Source: JAJPKK01 sp963844635
GTDB lineage: Bacteria; Pseudomonadota; Alphaproteobacteria; Rhizobiales; Xanthobacteraceae
Assembly (NCBI GenBank): GCA_963844635.1
Contig: CAWJPD010000004.1
Coordinates: 124,001-188,000, forward strand
Direction: 5' to 3'
DNA length: 64,000 nt
A program made the position numbers and the translations under genes. The notes under the pieces are model-generated. The model made no database searches. It was given only the letters and a program-made list of their open reading frames with translations, and was not told where the DNA came from. Positions 45,025 through 54,670 of the stretch are shown in pieces. Within the stretch, counting starts at the first letter, position 1. The number at the start of each line of letters is the position of its first letter.

Positions 45025-45501
45025 ATGGCCGAGACCATCCAGTCTCTCGATCAGCTATCGACGTTGAAGCCGGCGACGCCCGAGACTCCCAAATATATCC
45101 AAAAGCTCGACCGCCACGGCCGCGCCTATGCCACTGGCAAGCGCAAGGACGCTGTCGCGCGCGTATGGATCAGCCGGGGCGCCGGCAAGATCACTGTCAA
45201 CGACCGCGAATTCGAAGTCTACTTCGCTCGCCCGGTTCTGCGCATGCTGATCGGCCAACCTCTCGCCGTCGCCAATCGGAATGGACAATACGATGTCACC
45301 TGCCGGGTCTCCGGCGGCGGCTTGTCGGGGCAGGCGGGTGCGGTGCGGCACGGTCTTTCCAAAGCGCTCACAAATTTCGAGCCTGAGTTGCGCAGTGTCC
45401 TCAAGCGCGGCGGCTTTCTCACCCGCGACAGCCGTGTCGTCGAGCGCAAGAAATACGGCAAGGCAAAGGCCCGCCGTTCCTTCCAGTTCTCCAAGCGCTG
45501 A
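45025..45501 (+). CDS. rpsI: Small-subunit ribosomal protein uS9
   Basis: 158 aa from ATG 45025, with AGGAG nine bases upstream inside rplM; the GTG at 45019 is too close to that site. It has the alphaproteobacterial N-terminal extension (MAETIQSLDQLSTLKPATPE) and the core RAYATGKRKDAVARVWISRG, RVSGGGLSGQAGAVRHGLSK and the basic end KYGKAKARRSFQFSKR, whose tail reaches the P-site tRNA. Argc often follows rpsI in relatives; here argC is 16 kb further on. Confidence 0.97.
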   Translation: MAETIQSLDQLSTLKPATPETPKYIQKLDRHGRAYATGKRKDAVARVWISRGAGKITVNDREFEVYFARPVLRMLIGQPLAVANRNGQYDVTCRVSGGGLSGQAGAVRHGLSKALTNFEPELRSVLKRGGFLTRDSRVVERKKYGKAKARRSFQFSKR

Positions 45502-45952
45502 TCGCACGTCGGCCTCGGCAGGCTCGGCTTTCGAGCTCGCTCGGCGCCGAGGCGTCATCGTGTTGTCGTTTCACGCAGTGTCGTCGGGCGCCTTGGCGCT
45601 TGCCCGTTCTCCATGTTCACTCGTTGCGCAGAGGGCACATCAACCCGTGCCGCTCGGCCGATGGCGGGGATGGACCGGCGCTACGATCTGCTTTTCGGCT
45701 CGAGGTGGACGGCAGCGCATGATCCCGAAAAGTCTGCCATTTCCCGGGATCATTGCGCTGACCGCGGCGGCGCCGAAGGCGCGCGGCGTGGCATGACAAG
45801 CAAAAATAAACTTCCTGCGGATAGCGTGAGCATCTCGGGGCCATGGATCAGGGTCTCCGATGCGCCGCTGTTTGGGCAAAACGGCAACCGTAACGCCGGG
45901 GTTGCCGCGTTTTACCGAGCAGCCCAGTGCGCGTCGCCTCAGGGAGCGACAA
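45502..45952. other. Gene-free stretch with one REP palindrome
   Basis: 450 bases after rpsI. The REP hairpin AGCGCATGATCCCGAAAAGT through CCCGGGATCATTGCGCT is at 45714-45759. Open frames here have no ribosome sites or recognisable content. GGGAGCGAC at the end is the ribosome site of the next gene. Confidence 0.5.
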
Positions 45953-47048
45953 ATGGACAGCATCGCAACTTTGATGTCCGACCTCGAAGTTGCGATTCAG
46001 GGACAGGTGCCGGAAGCTCGCGTTGCGATGCTGCGGCGGGTGTCCGATCTGTTCGTCGACAACGCCGCTTACTACGCATCGGATCACGTTGCGGTGTTCG
46101 ACGATGTGTTCGGCAGGCTGGTGCAGGGAATCGAGTTCGAAGGTGCTCGCGCAGCTGTCGAGCCGGCTCGCGCCAGTGCCGAGCGCGCCGCCCGGCATCG
46201 TTAAATCGCTCGGTTCTCATGATGACCCCGAAGTTGCGGCCCCGATCCTGACCCAGTCGTTGCGCCTCGCAGACGACGATCTCGTCGAAATTGCAAAGAC
46301 CAAGGGCCAAGGTCACCTCTTGGCCATTTCTCGGCGACGCAGCCTCGAGGCAACCGTAACCGATGCCCTGGTCGAACGAGGCGATCAGAACGTTGTGCGC
46401 GTTTTGGCAAGGAATAACGGTGCGCGTTTTTCCGAACGCGGCTTTGGCGGACTGGTCGAGCGCTCGCAAGGCGACGATGTGCTTGCCGAAGCAGTGGGCG
46501 CGCGGCGGGACCTGCCGCGGGACCAATTCGCCAAACTGATCAGCGCCGCCAGCGCAACCGTGCAATATCGCCTTGCCGCCATTAATCCGCACCTTGCGGA
46601 TGAGATCGGCGAAATTGTTTCGCGCATCGCCGCCGAATCCGGCGACGGACGTCCAGAACCGCCCATCGATTACAACGCCGCGAAGATCGCCATCGATGCG
46701 TTGCGCAAGGTGAAAAAGCTCGATCAACAGCGAATGGCCGCCTTTGCAAATGAGGGACGGTTCCAGGAGCTCGTAGTGGGGCTCGCTTCATGCTGCGATG
46801 TACCGATCGAAGTGGTGGAGCGCGCTTTTTTCAATCCGTTGACCGAACCGCTGCTCATCCTGGTCAAGGCCGCCGGATTTAATTGGGAAACGACGCGCTG
46901 CGTGATGCGACGAAGCTCCAGCTGGAGAACAATGCCGCCGGACCGCCACGACGGCGTGCGACTTGAGTTTCACCGGCTGCAGATGGCGACTGCGCAGCGC
47001 GTTCTCAGGTTCTACAAAGTACGCCAGGTTGCCGCCCAGGGCGGCTGA
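45953..47048 (+). CDS. DUF2336 protein, read across a frameshift
   Basis: ATG 45953 with GGGAG seven bases upstream. First frame: MDSIATLMSDLEVAIQGQVP, MLRRVSDLFVDNAAYYASDH, DVFGRLVQGIE; after a one-base shift near 46135-46150: QLSSRLAPVPSAPPGIVKSL, TKGQGHLLAISRRRSLEATV and the end TAQRVLRFYKVRQVAA. DUF2336 proteins are all-helical, HEAT-like and restricted largely to alphaproteobacteria; no function is established to my knowledge. Joined length about 365 aa, the usual size. A GGDEF-EAL protein follows on the same strand. Confidence 0.8.
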
Positions 47049-47129
47049 TCCCCCGGACCGATCTCGCAGGCGGACGTCACCACCGCGCCTCCCAAATCCG
47101 GCGTCTCGGCCGCCTTTGCCACGCGACAA

Positions 47130-47531
47130 ATGATCCGCATGGCGCGCGGAAATGATTCCGAAATCCACGCATGCGATCCAAGTTTCGAGGATGCCGATGA
47201 GGGCGAATTTGCCGCCCCTGCCTGCTTGGACGACCGCGCGGATTTGTGCAGAGGCAAACTGCTTGTTTACCCGCGACATCTATGGTCCGCGTGCATGCCG
47301 CAATTCGAAAGCGCACGAAGTTTTGACGATCGCCTCGGCGAATTGCAGGCGCGCCTCGATCGGGCCGGCGTTGCGTGCGCGCAGCTGCGTACACTTTCCT
47401 CCGACAGCATGGGGCGGGCAGTTTCGCAAAGCAGCCAAATCTCCGTGCAACGTTATTTTGTTAGGTTGCGCATCCTGCTGTCGGCCATTGCCGTTTCGGC
47501 GCTGGTGATGTTGATCCTGATTTTGCTGTGA
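47130..47531 (+). CDS. Hypothetical C-terminally anchored membrane protein
   Basis: Up to 133 aa from ATG 47130; a later ATG at 47295 would give 78 aa. The part after 47295 is the more convincing: helical RSFDDRLGELQARLDRAGVA, then YFVRLRILLSAIAVSALVML ending ILILL at the stop, one membrane span with a very short outside end. No ribosome site is clear for either start. Placed between DUF2336 and the GGDEF-EAL gene on the same strand. Function unknown. Confidence 0.45.
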   Translation: MIRMARGNDSEIHACDPSFEDADEGEFAAPACLDDRADLCRGKLLVYPRHLWSACMPQFESARSFDDRLGELQARLDRAGVACAQLRTLSSDSMGRAVSQSSQISVQRYFVRLRILLSAIAVSALVMLILILL

Positions 47532-47669
47532 ACGGATCGCAAGCTTCGCCGGATTTTCATATTTCGGCAACCATTCCTGGTGAAATGATTATTTTTGTCA
47601 TTGTGCGAGCAATCCGGATACCAGGCAGGTGTCATACTCGGCGACCGACCGAAGCGGAATTAACGGTCC

Positions 47670-49634
47670 ATGGCTATTAATCGAAGCCTGCTGATCATCG
47701 TGGCGGTACTTCTCGCGTTGGTCACCGGGACATTTTTCGCCGGCAAATGGACAACCGATTATCTCCTCTATGAAGAGGCCACCTCCACGGCGCAACGCTG
47801 GGCACTGAGCCTTGCGGAAAATGTTCGCGACCTTGAACAGATCGCCGGCGGTGAAAAGCCGTCATCACTGAGCCTGCAATATCTCACCTGGGCGCGACAA
47901 CTGGGCCTCGTGTTCCGCTATGTCATCTATAATGGCGAGGGCTATTCCCAGTTGATTGCGGACAATCGGCAGATTGCGCCTGTGAATATTGCAGTGCGCA
48001 GCGATAAGGCCGCGACCGCCGGCCGCCTTGGGCATCCGGTCGTCGCCGTCCGCAGCGGCGGCAGCGACGGCCTGCCATCCCTGTTTTCCGAAGCTTTCGT
48101 CCCGATCGTTGCCAACGGTCGGCTGATCGCGACGGTCGCCGCCTATGTCGATCAAACTGCGCAACGGGAGCGCTTCGCGGCCGCCTTCCTGAGCGTGGCC
48201 ATGGGCATCAGCCTTTTCACCGGACTGGCCTTCGCCGTCCCGGCCGCCGCTTGGTATCGCCGCACCCGCGAAAAAGAGCGCGCCGACGCCGAAATACGTT
48301 TCCTCTCGCGACACGACGGCATGACGCAGCTGATGAACCGCAGCACCTTCATCGGCGAATTGGCGGAGGCGTTGGCGCGCAACGACGGCGACGACGGGGT
48401 TGCGCTGCATTATATCGACCTCGACCGATTCAAATCCATTAACGAGACGCTCGGCCATAGTATAGGGGATGCGGTCATCAGGGCGGCCGCCGAGCGCTTG
48501 CGCGAAACTGTCAAAGGCAACGACATACTGGCTCGTATTGGCGGCGACGAGTTCGTGATCGTCGATCTCCAGGTCGCCGGAATTGCCGCGGCCGAGCAGC
48601 GTGCGCGGGAAGCGATCGCTGCAATGTGCAACCCGTTCGTGATCAACGACCACGCCATCGCCTTGACGGCGAGCGTCGGCGTGGTACTCGCGCCGCGCGG
48701 CAATGTCGAAGCGGAACGGCTCATCAGGTGCGGGAAGCTCGCTCTCGAACGCGCCAAGGAGGAAGGCCGAAACCGTTTCCGCGTCTTCACCGCGGACATG
48801 AACGCCGAGCTCTGCGGGCGCATGAAGCTCGAAAAGCGCATTCGCGAGGCGGCAGCCCGGCAGGAATTCGAGCTTCATTTCCAGCCGGTCGTCGGGATGC
48901 CGAACGGACGTCTTGCGGGTTTCGAAGCGCTGTTGCGGCTTGACGACGAAAGCGGCCGGCCGGTGCCGCCGAGCTTGTTCGTGCCGGTGGCAGAACAGAT
49001 GGGCCTTATCTCGGTCATCGGCTCGTTCGTGCTTCGCCGCGCTTGCGCCACCGCTGCGCAATGGCCATCGCATCTCACCGTTGCTGTCAATCTTTCTCCG
49101 GCGCAGTTCGAAAATGGCAATGTCTATAAAGAGGTGGCGGAAGCGTTGGAGCGCTCCGGTCTTGCTCCCCACCGGCTCGAACTCGAAATCACCGAAACGC
49201 TGTTGCTCCGCGATACCGAGGCGGTGCTTGCCGAACTTGTGCGGCTCAAGCACCTCGGCGTCTCCATCGCGATGGACGATTTCGGGACCGGCTATTCGAG
49301 CCTGCGCTACCTTTGGCGCTTCCCGTTCGACAAGATCAAGATCGATCAATCCTTCATGCAGAACCTGAACGCCAACGAGATGAGCGTGCGGACCATCGTC
49401 AAGACGATCATCGGTCTTGCCCACTCGCTGAACATGGGCGTCACTGTCGAGGGGGTCGAGACCGAGGCGCAGGCGGCCTTCGTGCGCGACGTCGGGTGTG
49501 ACCAAGTTCAGGGATACTATTTCGGGCGGCCCATGGCGGCGATGGAAATTCCCTCACGGCTGATGTCAGAGTTTTTCGATGGGCCGAACCGTCCGCCGTT
49601 GGTCGGCGACACGAGGCTGCGTGTGGCGGGGTAA
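47670..49634 (+). CDS. Membrane-bound GGDEF-EAL protein (c-di-GMP turnover)
   Basis: 654 aa. Span at residues 7-24, a periplasmic sensor region of about 145 residues, a second span at 171-195, GGDEF domain (about 205-365) and EAL domain (about 380-630). The synthase motif GGDEF is intact at 291-295 (ARIGGDEFVI); the inhibitory RxxD site before it reads KGND, so product feedback is probably absent. The hydrolase keeps GFEALLRL, VNLSPAQFE, LEITETLLL, AMDDFGTGYSSLRYL and GVETEAQAAF. Both activities are therefore possible, with the periplasmic part choosing between them. It may control the exopolysaccharide or motility, but no link is shown by position. Confidence 0.92.
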   Translation: MAINRSLLIIVAVLLALVTGTFFAGKWTTDYLLYEEATSTAQRWALSLAENVRDLEQIAGGEKPSSLSLQYLTWARQLGLVFRYVIYNGEGYSQLIADNRQIAPVNIAVRSDKAATAGRLGHPVVAVRSGGSDGLPSLFSEAFVPIVANGRLIATVAAYVDQTAQRERFAAAFLSVAMGISLFTGLAFAVPAAAWYRRTREKERADAEIRFLSRHDGMTQLMNRSTFIGELAEALARNDGDDGVALHYIDLDRFKSINETLGHSIGDAVIRAAAERLRETVKGNDILARIGGDEFVIVDLQVAGIAAAEQRAREAIAAMCNPFVINDHAIALTASVGVVLAPRGNVEAERLIRCGKLALERAKEEGRNRFRVFTADMNAELCGRMKLEKRIREAAARQEFELHFQPVVGMPNGRLAGFEALLRLDDESGRPVPPSLFVPVAEQMGLISVIGSFVLRRACATAAQWPSHLTVAVNLSPAQFENGNVYKEVAEALERSGLAPHRLELEITETLLLRDTEAVLAELVRLKHLGVSIAMDDFGTGYSSLRYLWRFPFDKIKIDQSFMQNLNANEMSVRTIVKTIIGLAHSLNMGVTVEGVETEAQAAFVRDVGCDQVQGYYFGRPMAAMEIPSRLMSEFFDGPNRPPLVGDTRLRVAG

Positions 49635-49730
49635 CGCATGATCCCGAAAAACCGCAGATTTTTCGTACAAGGTCATGCGCCAGGTTAACGGAAGCCGAGC
49701 GGGACGCTTTCAAGTTGAACGCATCCCGCT
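49633..49730. repeat. Two REP palindromes in series
   Basis: 49633-49680 is ACGCATGATCCCGAAAAACC through AAGGTCATGCGC; 49697-49730 is GAGCGGGACGCTTTCAAGTT through GAACGCATCCCGCTT. Same order of families as at 25883-26023. Confidence 0.75.
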
Positions 49731-49788
49731 TGAGCGGCGTCGCGCTGGATCGGGGGATGGAGTTGGATCGAGGTTTGGGAGAAGGACG

Positions 49789-50817
49789 ATGAACATCCTG
49801 GTTTCGTGCCTGTCGTCGATCTGCCTCGCGACCGTGGTGATGGTTTTCGGCAGCGGCGCCGCAATGCCAGCGAACGCGCCGATCAAGCTCAAGGCGACCT
49901 ATCATTCGTCGGATCGCACGGTAATCTTCCTGGGCGCACTCAAGCCATTCGTGGAAGCCGTCAATGCCGAAGCGCGCGGCAGCATCGAAATCGAGGTCTA
50001 TACCAGCGGCGCAATCAACAGGGACATGACACAGCAGGCCCAGATGGTGCTCGATGGGACGGTGGATCTCGGCTTCATCGTGCCCGGTTACTGGCCCTCC
50101 AGGTTCAAGGACACCGCTGTTATCGAAATGCCGGGCCTTTTGAACGATGTTCGCCAGGCGACCTTTGTGTACACGCGGCTCGTCGCCGAAGGCGCGCTCG
50201 CCGGTTACGAGGATTACATCACGCTCGGCGCCTACGTCACCGATCGGGAAACGTTTCACGGCAGGCTGCCGATCAACTCGTTGCAGGACTTGAAGGGGCA
50301 GAAGATCAGGGTCAACAACGTCATGGAGGCCGACGCTCTCGGAAGGCTCGGCATGTTGCCGGTCATCATGCCGATCAACCAGAGCCAGGAGGCCATTGCC
50401 AAGGGCACAATCGACGTCGCATTGTCGCCGATTTCCGGGTTGTACGAGTATGGAATTGGACGCATCGCGACGCATCATTATCTGCAGTACACCAGCGGCA
50501 CGCCGCTCGCCTTTGTCATGAATCGCAAGAAATTCGACAGTCTTCCCGCCCGTGCGCAGGAGATTATTCGCAAATACAGCGGGGAATGGGCGGCCCGCCA
50601 ATTCCTGGAAACATACGAGGCGACGAACCGGCTTCTGATCGCGCAGACGAAATCCGATCCCGGCCGTACCGTGGTAACGCCGTCAGCCGCCGATGCCGCC
50701 GCCGCCGATGCTGCCTTCGCAGCGGTTCTCGATGCGTGGGTCGGCAAGGACCCCCACAATGCCGAGCTGCTGCAGAAGGTGCGCGCCGAGATGGAGCGGG
50801 TGCCGAAGTCGGACTGA
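49789..50817 (+). CDS. TRAP transporter solute-binding protein, DctP family
   Basis: 342 aa from ATG 49789 (GGGAGAAGG upstream). Signal peptide MNILVSCLSSICLATVVMVF, cleaved near ANAPIKLK. Core motifs: RDMTQQAQMVLDGTVDLGFI, MPGLLNDVRQATFVYTRLVA, DLKGQKIRVNNVMEADALGR (with the Arg that normally holds the ligand carboxylate) and MPINQSQEAIAKGTIDVALS. It captures an organic acid in the periplasm. No DctQ or DctM membrane genes are nearby, so it is an orphan receptor in this window. A perfect 13-bp hairpin follows its stop. Confidence 0.85.
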   Translation: MNILVSCLSSICLATVVMVFGSGAAMPANAPIKLKATYHSSDRTVIFLGALKPFVEAVNAEARGSIEIEVYTSGAINRDMTQQAQMVLDGTVDLGFIVPGYWPSRFKDTAVIEMPGLLNDVRQATFVYTRLVAEGALAGYEDYITLGAYVTDRETFHGRLPINSLQDLKGQKIRVNNVMEADALGRLGMLPVIMPINQSQEAIAKGTIDVALSPISGLYEYGIGRIATHHYLQYTSGTPLAFVMNRKKFDSLPARAQEIIRKYSGEWAARQFLETYEATNRLLIAQTKSDPGRTVVTPSAADAAAADAAFAAVLDAWVGKDPHNAELLQKVRAEMERVPKSD

Positions 50818-50840
50818 TTCTCGTTTGTACAGCGCTGAAG

Positions 50841-50870
50841 CCCGGGTTTCGCGGGCTCGCGAAACCCGGG
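50841..50870. repeat. Perfect 13-bp hairpin after the TRAP receptor gene
   Basis: CCCGGGTTTCGCG and CGCGAAACCCGGG with a GGCT loop. No T-run follows, so it is either a REP-type repeat or a weak terminator. Confidence 0.6.
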
Positions 50871-50975
50871 CCCCTGAGTGCCTCATCCGCCGATCCCGGA
50901 TTTCGCGCCGGCGCCGATGTTTCGACAACGCTGGGGCCGTGAATGGCGCTCAACCGGGCTACGTACTTTGCTCCC

Positions 50976-51005
50976 GAGAAAAAAAGGAGCGCCTCGAGGG
51001 CGCTC
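50976..51005 (-). terminator. Intrinsic terminator of glnA
   Basis: On the minus strand GAGCGCCC and GGCGCTC pair around a 4-base loop and are followed by CTTTTTTTCTC. It lies 42 bases past the glnA stop. Confidence 0.85.
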
Positions 51006-51047
51006 AGGTGAGGACCGTCAGTGCGATCCCTGGGAGGAACAGGTTGA

Positions 51048-52458
51048 TCAGGAGGAGTAGTACATCTCGTATTCGACCGGGTGAGGGGTGTGCTCGAAAC
51101 GGATCACTTCCCCCATCTTGAGGTCGATATAGGCGTCGATGAAATCGTCATCGAACACAGCGCCGGCCTTGAGAAAACCGCGGTCGGCATCGAGGCAGCT
51201 CAGCGCCTCGCGCAACGAGCCGCACACGGTCGGGATTTGCTTGAGTTCGGCCGGCGGGAGGTCATAGAGGTCCTTATCGATGGCGGGGCCAGGGTCGAGC
51301 CTGTTCTTGACGCCATCGAGGCCTGCCATCAGCATCGCGGCAAACCCGAGATAAGGATTGGCGAGTGGGTCTGGGAAACGCACCTCAACGCGTTTGGCCT
51401 TCGGTGAATTGGTCCACGGAATCCGGCATGAGGCGGAACGGTTGCGTGCCGAATAGGCGAGCAGGACCGGCGCTTCGAAGCCGGGCACCAGACGCTTGTA
51501 GGAATTCGTCGTCGGGTTGGTAAACGCGTTTATCGCTTTTGCGTGCTTGATGACGCCGGCGATGTAGGACAGGCAGGTTTCCGAAAGGTCCGCATATTTG
51601 TTGCCCGCGAAGACCGGCTTGCCGTCCTTCCAGATCGACTGGTGACAGTGCATTCCGGAGCCGTTGTCGCCGTAGACCGGCTTCGGCATGAAGCAAGCGG
51701 TCTTGCCGTAGATCTGGGCGACCTGCTGAATGCAATATTTGTAGATCTGAAGCTGGTCAGCCATCGTGACCATGGGAGCGAATTTCATCCCGAGCTCGTG
51801 CTGAGCGGAGGCCACCTCATGGTGGTGCTTTTCGACCTTGACGCCCATCTTCGCCATGGCGGCGAGCATCTCGGACCGCATATCTTGCATGGAGTTTTGC
51901 GGCGGAACGGGGAAATAACCCATCTTGGTGCGGATGTGGTGGCCAAGATTGCCGCCTTCATATTCGGTCGACGAATTGGTTGGGAATTCTGTCTGATCGA
52001 CCCTGAAGCCGGTATTGTATGGCTCGACGCTGTAACGCACGTCGTCGAACACGAAGAACTCGGCCTCCGGGCCGAAATAGATGGTGTCGCCGACCCCCAT
52101 CGACTTGACCATCGCTTCAGCTTTGCGCGCGATGCCGCGCGGGTCGCGCGAATAGGGTTCGCCCGTGGTCGGCTCCAACACGTTGCAAACCAGCACCAGC
52201 GTCGTCTCGGCAAAAAATGGGTCGATGCAGGCGGAGGCCGGGTCCGGCATCAGGCACATGTCCGAACTCATGGATGGCCTTCCAGCCGGCAATGGAGGAG
52301 CCATCGAACATCTGCCCTTCAGTGAAAGTGTCATCCTCGATGATCGAAACGTCGAATGTCACATGCTGCCACTTGCCGCGCGGGTCCGTGAAACGAAAAT
52401 CCGCATATTTGACATCATTGTCCTTGATGATCTTCATCACGTCTTTCGCGCTCGTCAT
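51048..52458 (-). CDS. glnA: Type I glutamine synthetase, read across a frameshift
   Basis: Joins ammonia to glutamate using ATP; dodecameric, cytosolic. Start ATG 52458: MTSAKDVMKIIKDNDVKYAD, then FTEGQMFDGSSIAGWKAI. The frame switches at AA 52265-52266, where one extra base turns ESDMCLMPD into another frame. The rest is one open frame: FGPEAEFFVFDDVRYS (metal Glu), NGSGMHCHQSIWKDGK, RVEVRFPDPLANPYLGFAAM, and the adenylylation Tyr in DKDLYDLPPAELKQIP. Joined length about 469 aa as in other GlnA. It lies 74 bp behind glnB and shares its sigma-54 promoter; an intrinsic terminator follows. The enzyme is normally needed, so the shift is probably a sequence error. Confidence 0.92.
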
Positions 52459-52532
52459 TGTCCTCATTCCTCTTTCTCTGGCACTCTCAACAACACCGCA
52501 GCCGACCCGCGACCGCTAAATGGCATTGAGTT

Positions 52533-52871
52533 CTAGATCGCATCGAGCCCGGATTCGCCGGTCCGGATGCGAATGGCTTCGTCTATCCTGGAGACGAAAA
52601 TCTTTCCATCGCCAATCCGTCCCGTCTGCGCCGCCCGGCGAATCGTATCGACCGCCTTGTCGACCATCTCGTCACTCAGCACGATCTCGATCTTCACCTT
52701 CGGCAGGAAATCGACAACGTATTCAGCGCCGCGGTATAATTCGGTATGCCCCTTCTGCCGTCCAAACCCCTTGGCTTCCGTCACGGTAATTCCTTGCAGC
52801 CCCACCTCCTGAAGAGCCTCCTTCACCTCATCGAGTTTGAAAGGCTTGATAATTGCCTCGATCTTCTTCAT
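52533..52871 (-). CDS. glnB: Nitrogen regulatory protein PII
   Basis: 112 aa starting MKKIEAIIKPFKLDEVKEAL, with the T-loop GHTELYRGAEYVVDFLPKVK, whose Tyr 51 is the uridylylation site, and RIGDGKIFVSRIDEAIRIRT. PII binds ATP/ADP and 2-oxoglutarate and tunes GlnA adenylylation and the NtrB/NtrC system. The ATG at 52871 has AGGGA at seven to eight bases. It heads the glnB-glnA operon, with a sigma-54 type promoter 80 bp upstream. Confidence 0.96.
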   Translation of the reverse strand: MKKIEAIIKPFKLDEVKEALQEVGLQGITVTEAKGFGRQKGHTELYRGAEYVVDFLPKVKIEIVLSDEMVDKAVDTIRRAAQTGRIGDGKIFVSRIDEAIRIRTGESGLDAI

Positions 52872-52950
52872 CGCGTTCGTCCCTGGCCCGCGCAAGAAGG
52901 ACAACCTGCGCGTGTTTCCTCGGTCCTGTATTCCGGACTGCACGCTGATT

Positions 52951-52966
52951 AGCAGGGTCCGTGCCA
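52951..52966 (-). promoter_or_regulatory. Sigma-54 (-24/-12) promoter of glnBA
   Basis: On the minus strand TGGCACGGACCCTGCT matches the RpoN consensus TGGCACG-N4-TTGCW at all but one defined base, with correct GG to GC spacing. The start of transcription should fall near 52939, about 70 bases before the glnB ATG. NtrC-dependent sigma-54 control of glnB is known in rhizobia. I could not pick out the NtrC site upstream. Confidence 0.8.
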
Positions 52967-53182
52967 ACGTCACCGGCGCCGTAAAATCGCGCGGTTCCTA
53001 GCCTCCTGCGTGAACTTGCTCCGGCAGCTCGTGGATATAACGTGTGTTCGATGATTAAAAAATATGCATAGAGATTATTAAATAGGCAGAAATGCGGAGC
53101 CTCTCCATTCACCAGGTTACGAAATAGGCGATTGCCGGTCTTGTGGACACCGTAGCGACCAACCTGCAGGCCTCTTCTCCGC

Positions 53183-54670
53183 ATGCTTGAACTTTTGACC
53201 AATGACGAGATGTCGGACGCCGATCGGCGCACGATCGCCGCAGGGATCACCGGCCGCTCCCTGATGGAACGGGCAGGGGAGGCGGTCGCGCGGGTCGTGA
53301 TGGCGCGGCACCCGCCGGGGAGCAAGGTCGTGGTCGTCGTCGGCACGGGAAACAATGGAGGCGACGGCTTTGTCGCCGGCCGCCATCTGCGTGACGCCGA
53401 TTACAGGGTCGAGACGTACCTCGTCGGCAAATCGGATCGCATCAAAGGAGATGCGCGCGACGCGATGGCCGCTTGGGATGACACCGTCGGCACCGCACCC
53501 GATTTCGGGGGTGCACGTGTGATCATCGATGCGTTATTCGGCGCCGGCCTCGATCGGCCGGTCACCGGAGAGGCGCTCGCCGCGATCGACGCGATCAATG
53601 CGAGCCAGGTTCCGGTCGTGGCCGTCGATCTGCCGAGCGGCATCAATGGCACCACCGGGGCCGTCATGGGGGATGCCGTCAAGGCGGCGCGAACCGTCAC
53701 TTTCTTCCGCAAAAAGCCAGGGCATGTGCTGCTCCCCGCCCGCATCTATTGCGGCCAGGTCGAGGTCGCGGACATCGGGATTTTGGGAGAAGTCCTCCGC
53801 GCCATCAGGCCGTCGGCGTTCGAGAACGCGCCGCCCCTGTGGCGGGACCATTTCCCTTTTCCCGGTTTGCAGGATCACAAATACAGTCGTGGCCATGCCG
53901 TCGTCGTTTCGGGGACGATTTCCTACACCGGCGCAGCACGGCTCGCGGCGATGGCGGCCCTGCGGGCCGGCGCCGGCCTCGTCACCCTGGCCTCGCCCCG
54001 CGATGCGCTCGCGGTCAACGCCGCCAGCAATCTTGCGGTGATGGTGCGTCCGGTGGACGCCGCGGCGGAACTTGAAGTTTTGCTCGCCGACCGCCGGCAC
54101 AATGTGGTGGCCATCGGCCCAGGCGCCGGCGTCGGCCTGCGTACCCGGGAGATGGCGCTCGCGGCACTCAACGGTGAGCGTGCGGCCGTGCTTGATGCCG
54201 ACGCGTTGACGAGCTTTGCCGATTTTCCGAGGCCCCTCTTCACCGCACTGACGCGCAACGGCAAGGCCGTCCTCACCCCGCATTCGGGCGAGTTCCACAA
54301 GCTCTTCGATGAATCGCTGGAAAACATCCCCTCGGCTGCCGCCTCAAAAATTTTGGCGACGCGGGCGGCCGCGGGCCTCTCGGGCGCCGTCGTCGTGCAC
54401 AAGGGCGCCGATACCGCGATCGCGGCACCCGACGGGCGCGTTGCGATCAACGTCAACGCACCTCCTTGGCTCGCCACCGCCGGCACTGGCGACGTGCTCG
54501 CTGGGCTGATCACGGGCCTTCTCGCGCAAGGCATGCCGTCTTTCGAAGCCGCTGCTGCGGCGGTCTGGCTGCATGGAGAGGTGGCGACGGCCGCCGGGCC
54601 CGGACTGATCTCCGAGGATATCTCGCCGCGCCTGCCGGAAATCTATCGCCGTCTGTTCTCGGAGGCGTGA
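53183..54670 (+). CDS. nnr: Bifunctional NAD(P)H-hydrate epimerase / ADP-dependent dehydratase
   Basis: Repairs NAD(P)H hydrates formed by damage. 495 aa: N-terminal epimerase domain (to about 215) with VVVVVGTGNNGGDGFVAGRH and VVAVDLPSGINGTTGAVMGD; C-terminal ribokinase-like dehydratase with KYSRGHAVVVSGTISYTGAA, LTPHSGEFHKLF, VHKGADTAIAAPDGRVAIN and TAGTGDVLAGLITGLL. Full length and intact. Divergent from glnB, with about 310 bp between. Its last 35 bases are repeated in decayed form at about 54724-54760, around a short REP. Confidence 0.93.
   Translation: MLELLTNDEMSDADRRTIAAGITGRSLMERAGEAVARVVMARHPPGSKVVVVVGTGNNGGDGFVAGRHLRDADYRVETYLVGKSDRIKGDARDAMAAWDDTVGTAPDFGGARVIIDALFGAGLDRPVTGEALAAIDAINASQVPVVAVDLPSGINGTTGAVMGDAVKAARTVTFFRKKPGHVLLPARIYCGQVEVADIGILGEVLRAIRPSAFENAPPLWRDHFPFPGLQDHKYSRGHAVVVSGTISYTGAARLAAMAALRAGAGLVTLASPRDALAVNAASNLAVMVRPVDAAAELEVLLADRRHNVVAIGPGAGVGLRTREMALAALNGERAAVLDADALTSFADFPRPLFTALTRNGKAVLTPHSGEFHKLFDESLENIPSAAASKILATRAAAGLSGAVVVHKGADTAIAAPDGRVAINVNAPPWLATAGTGDVLAGLITGLLAQGMPSFEAAAAAVWLHGEVATAAGPGLISEDISPRLPEIYRRLFSEA

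Noticed and set aside
46788..47279. Minus-strand frame of 163 codons past the DUF2336 gene
   Set aside because: Overlaps the convincing C-terminus of DUF2336 on the other strand, lacks a ribosome site and any known motif.
47865..49505. 546-codon open frame antisense to the GGDEF-EAL gene
   Set aside because: The plus-strand protein carries complete GGDEF and EAL motifs; the antisense translation is rich in His/Arg/Asp with no domain.
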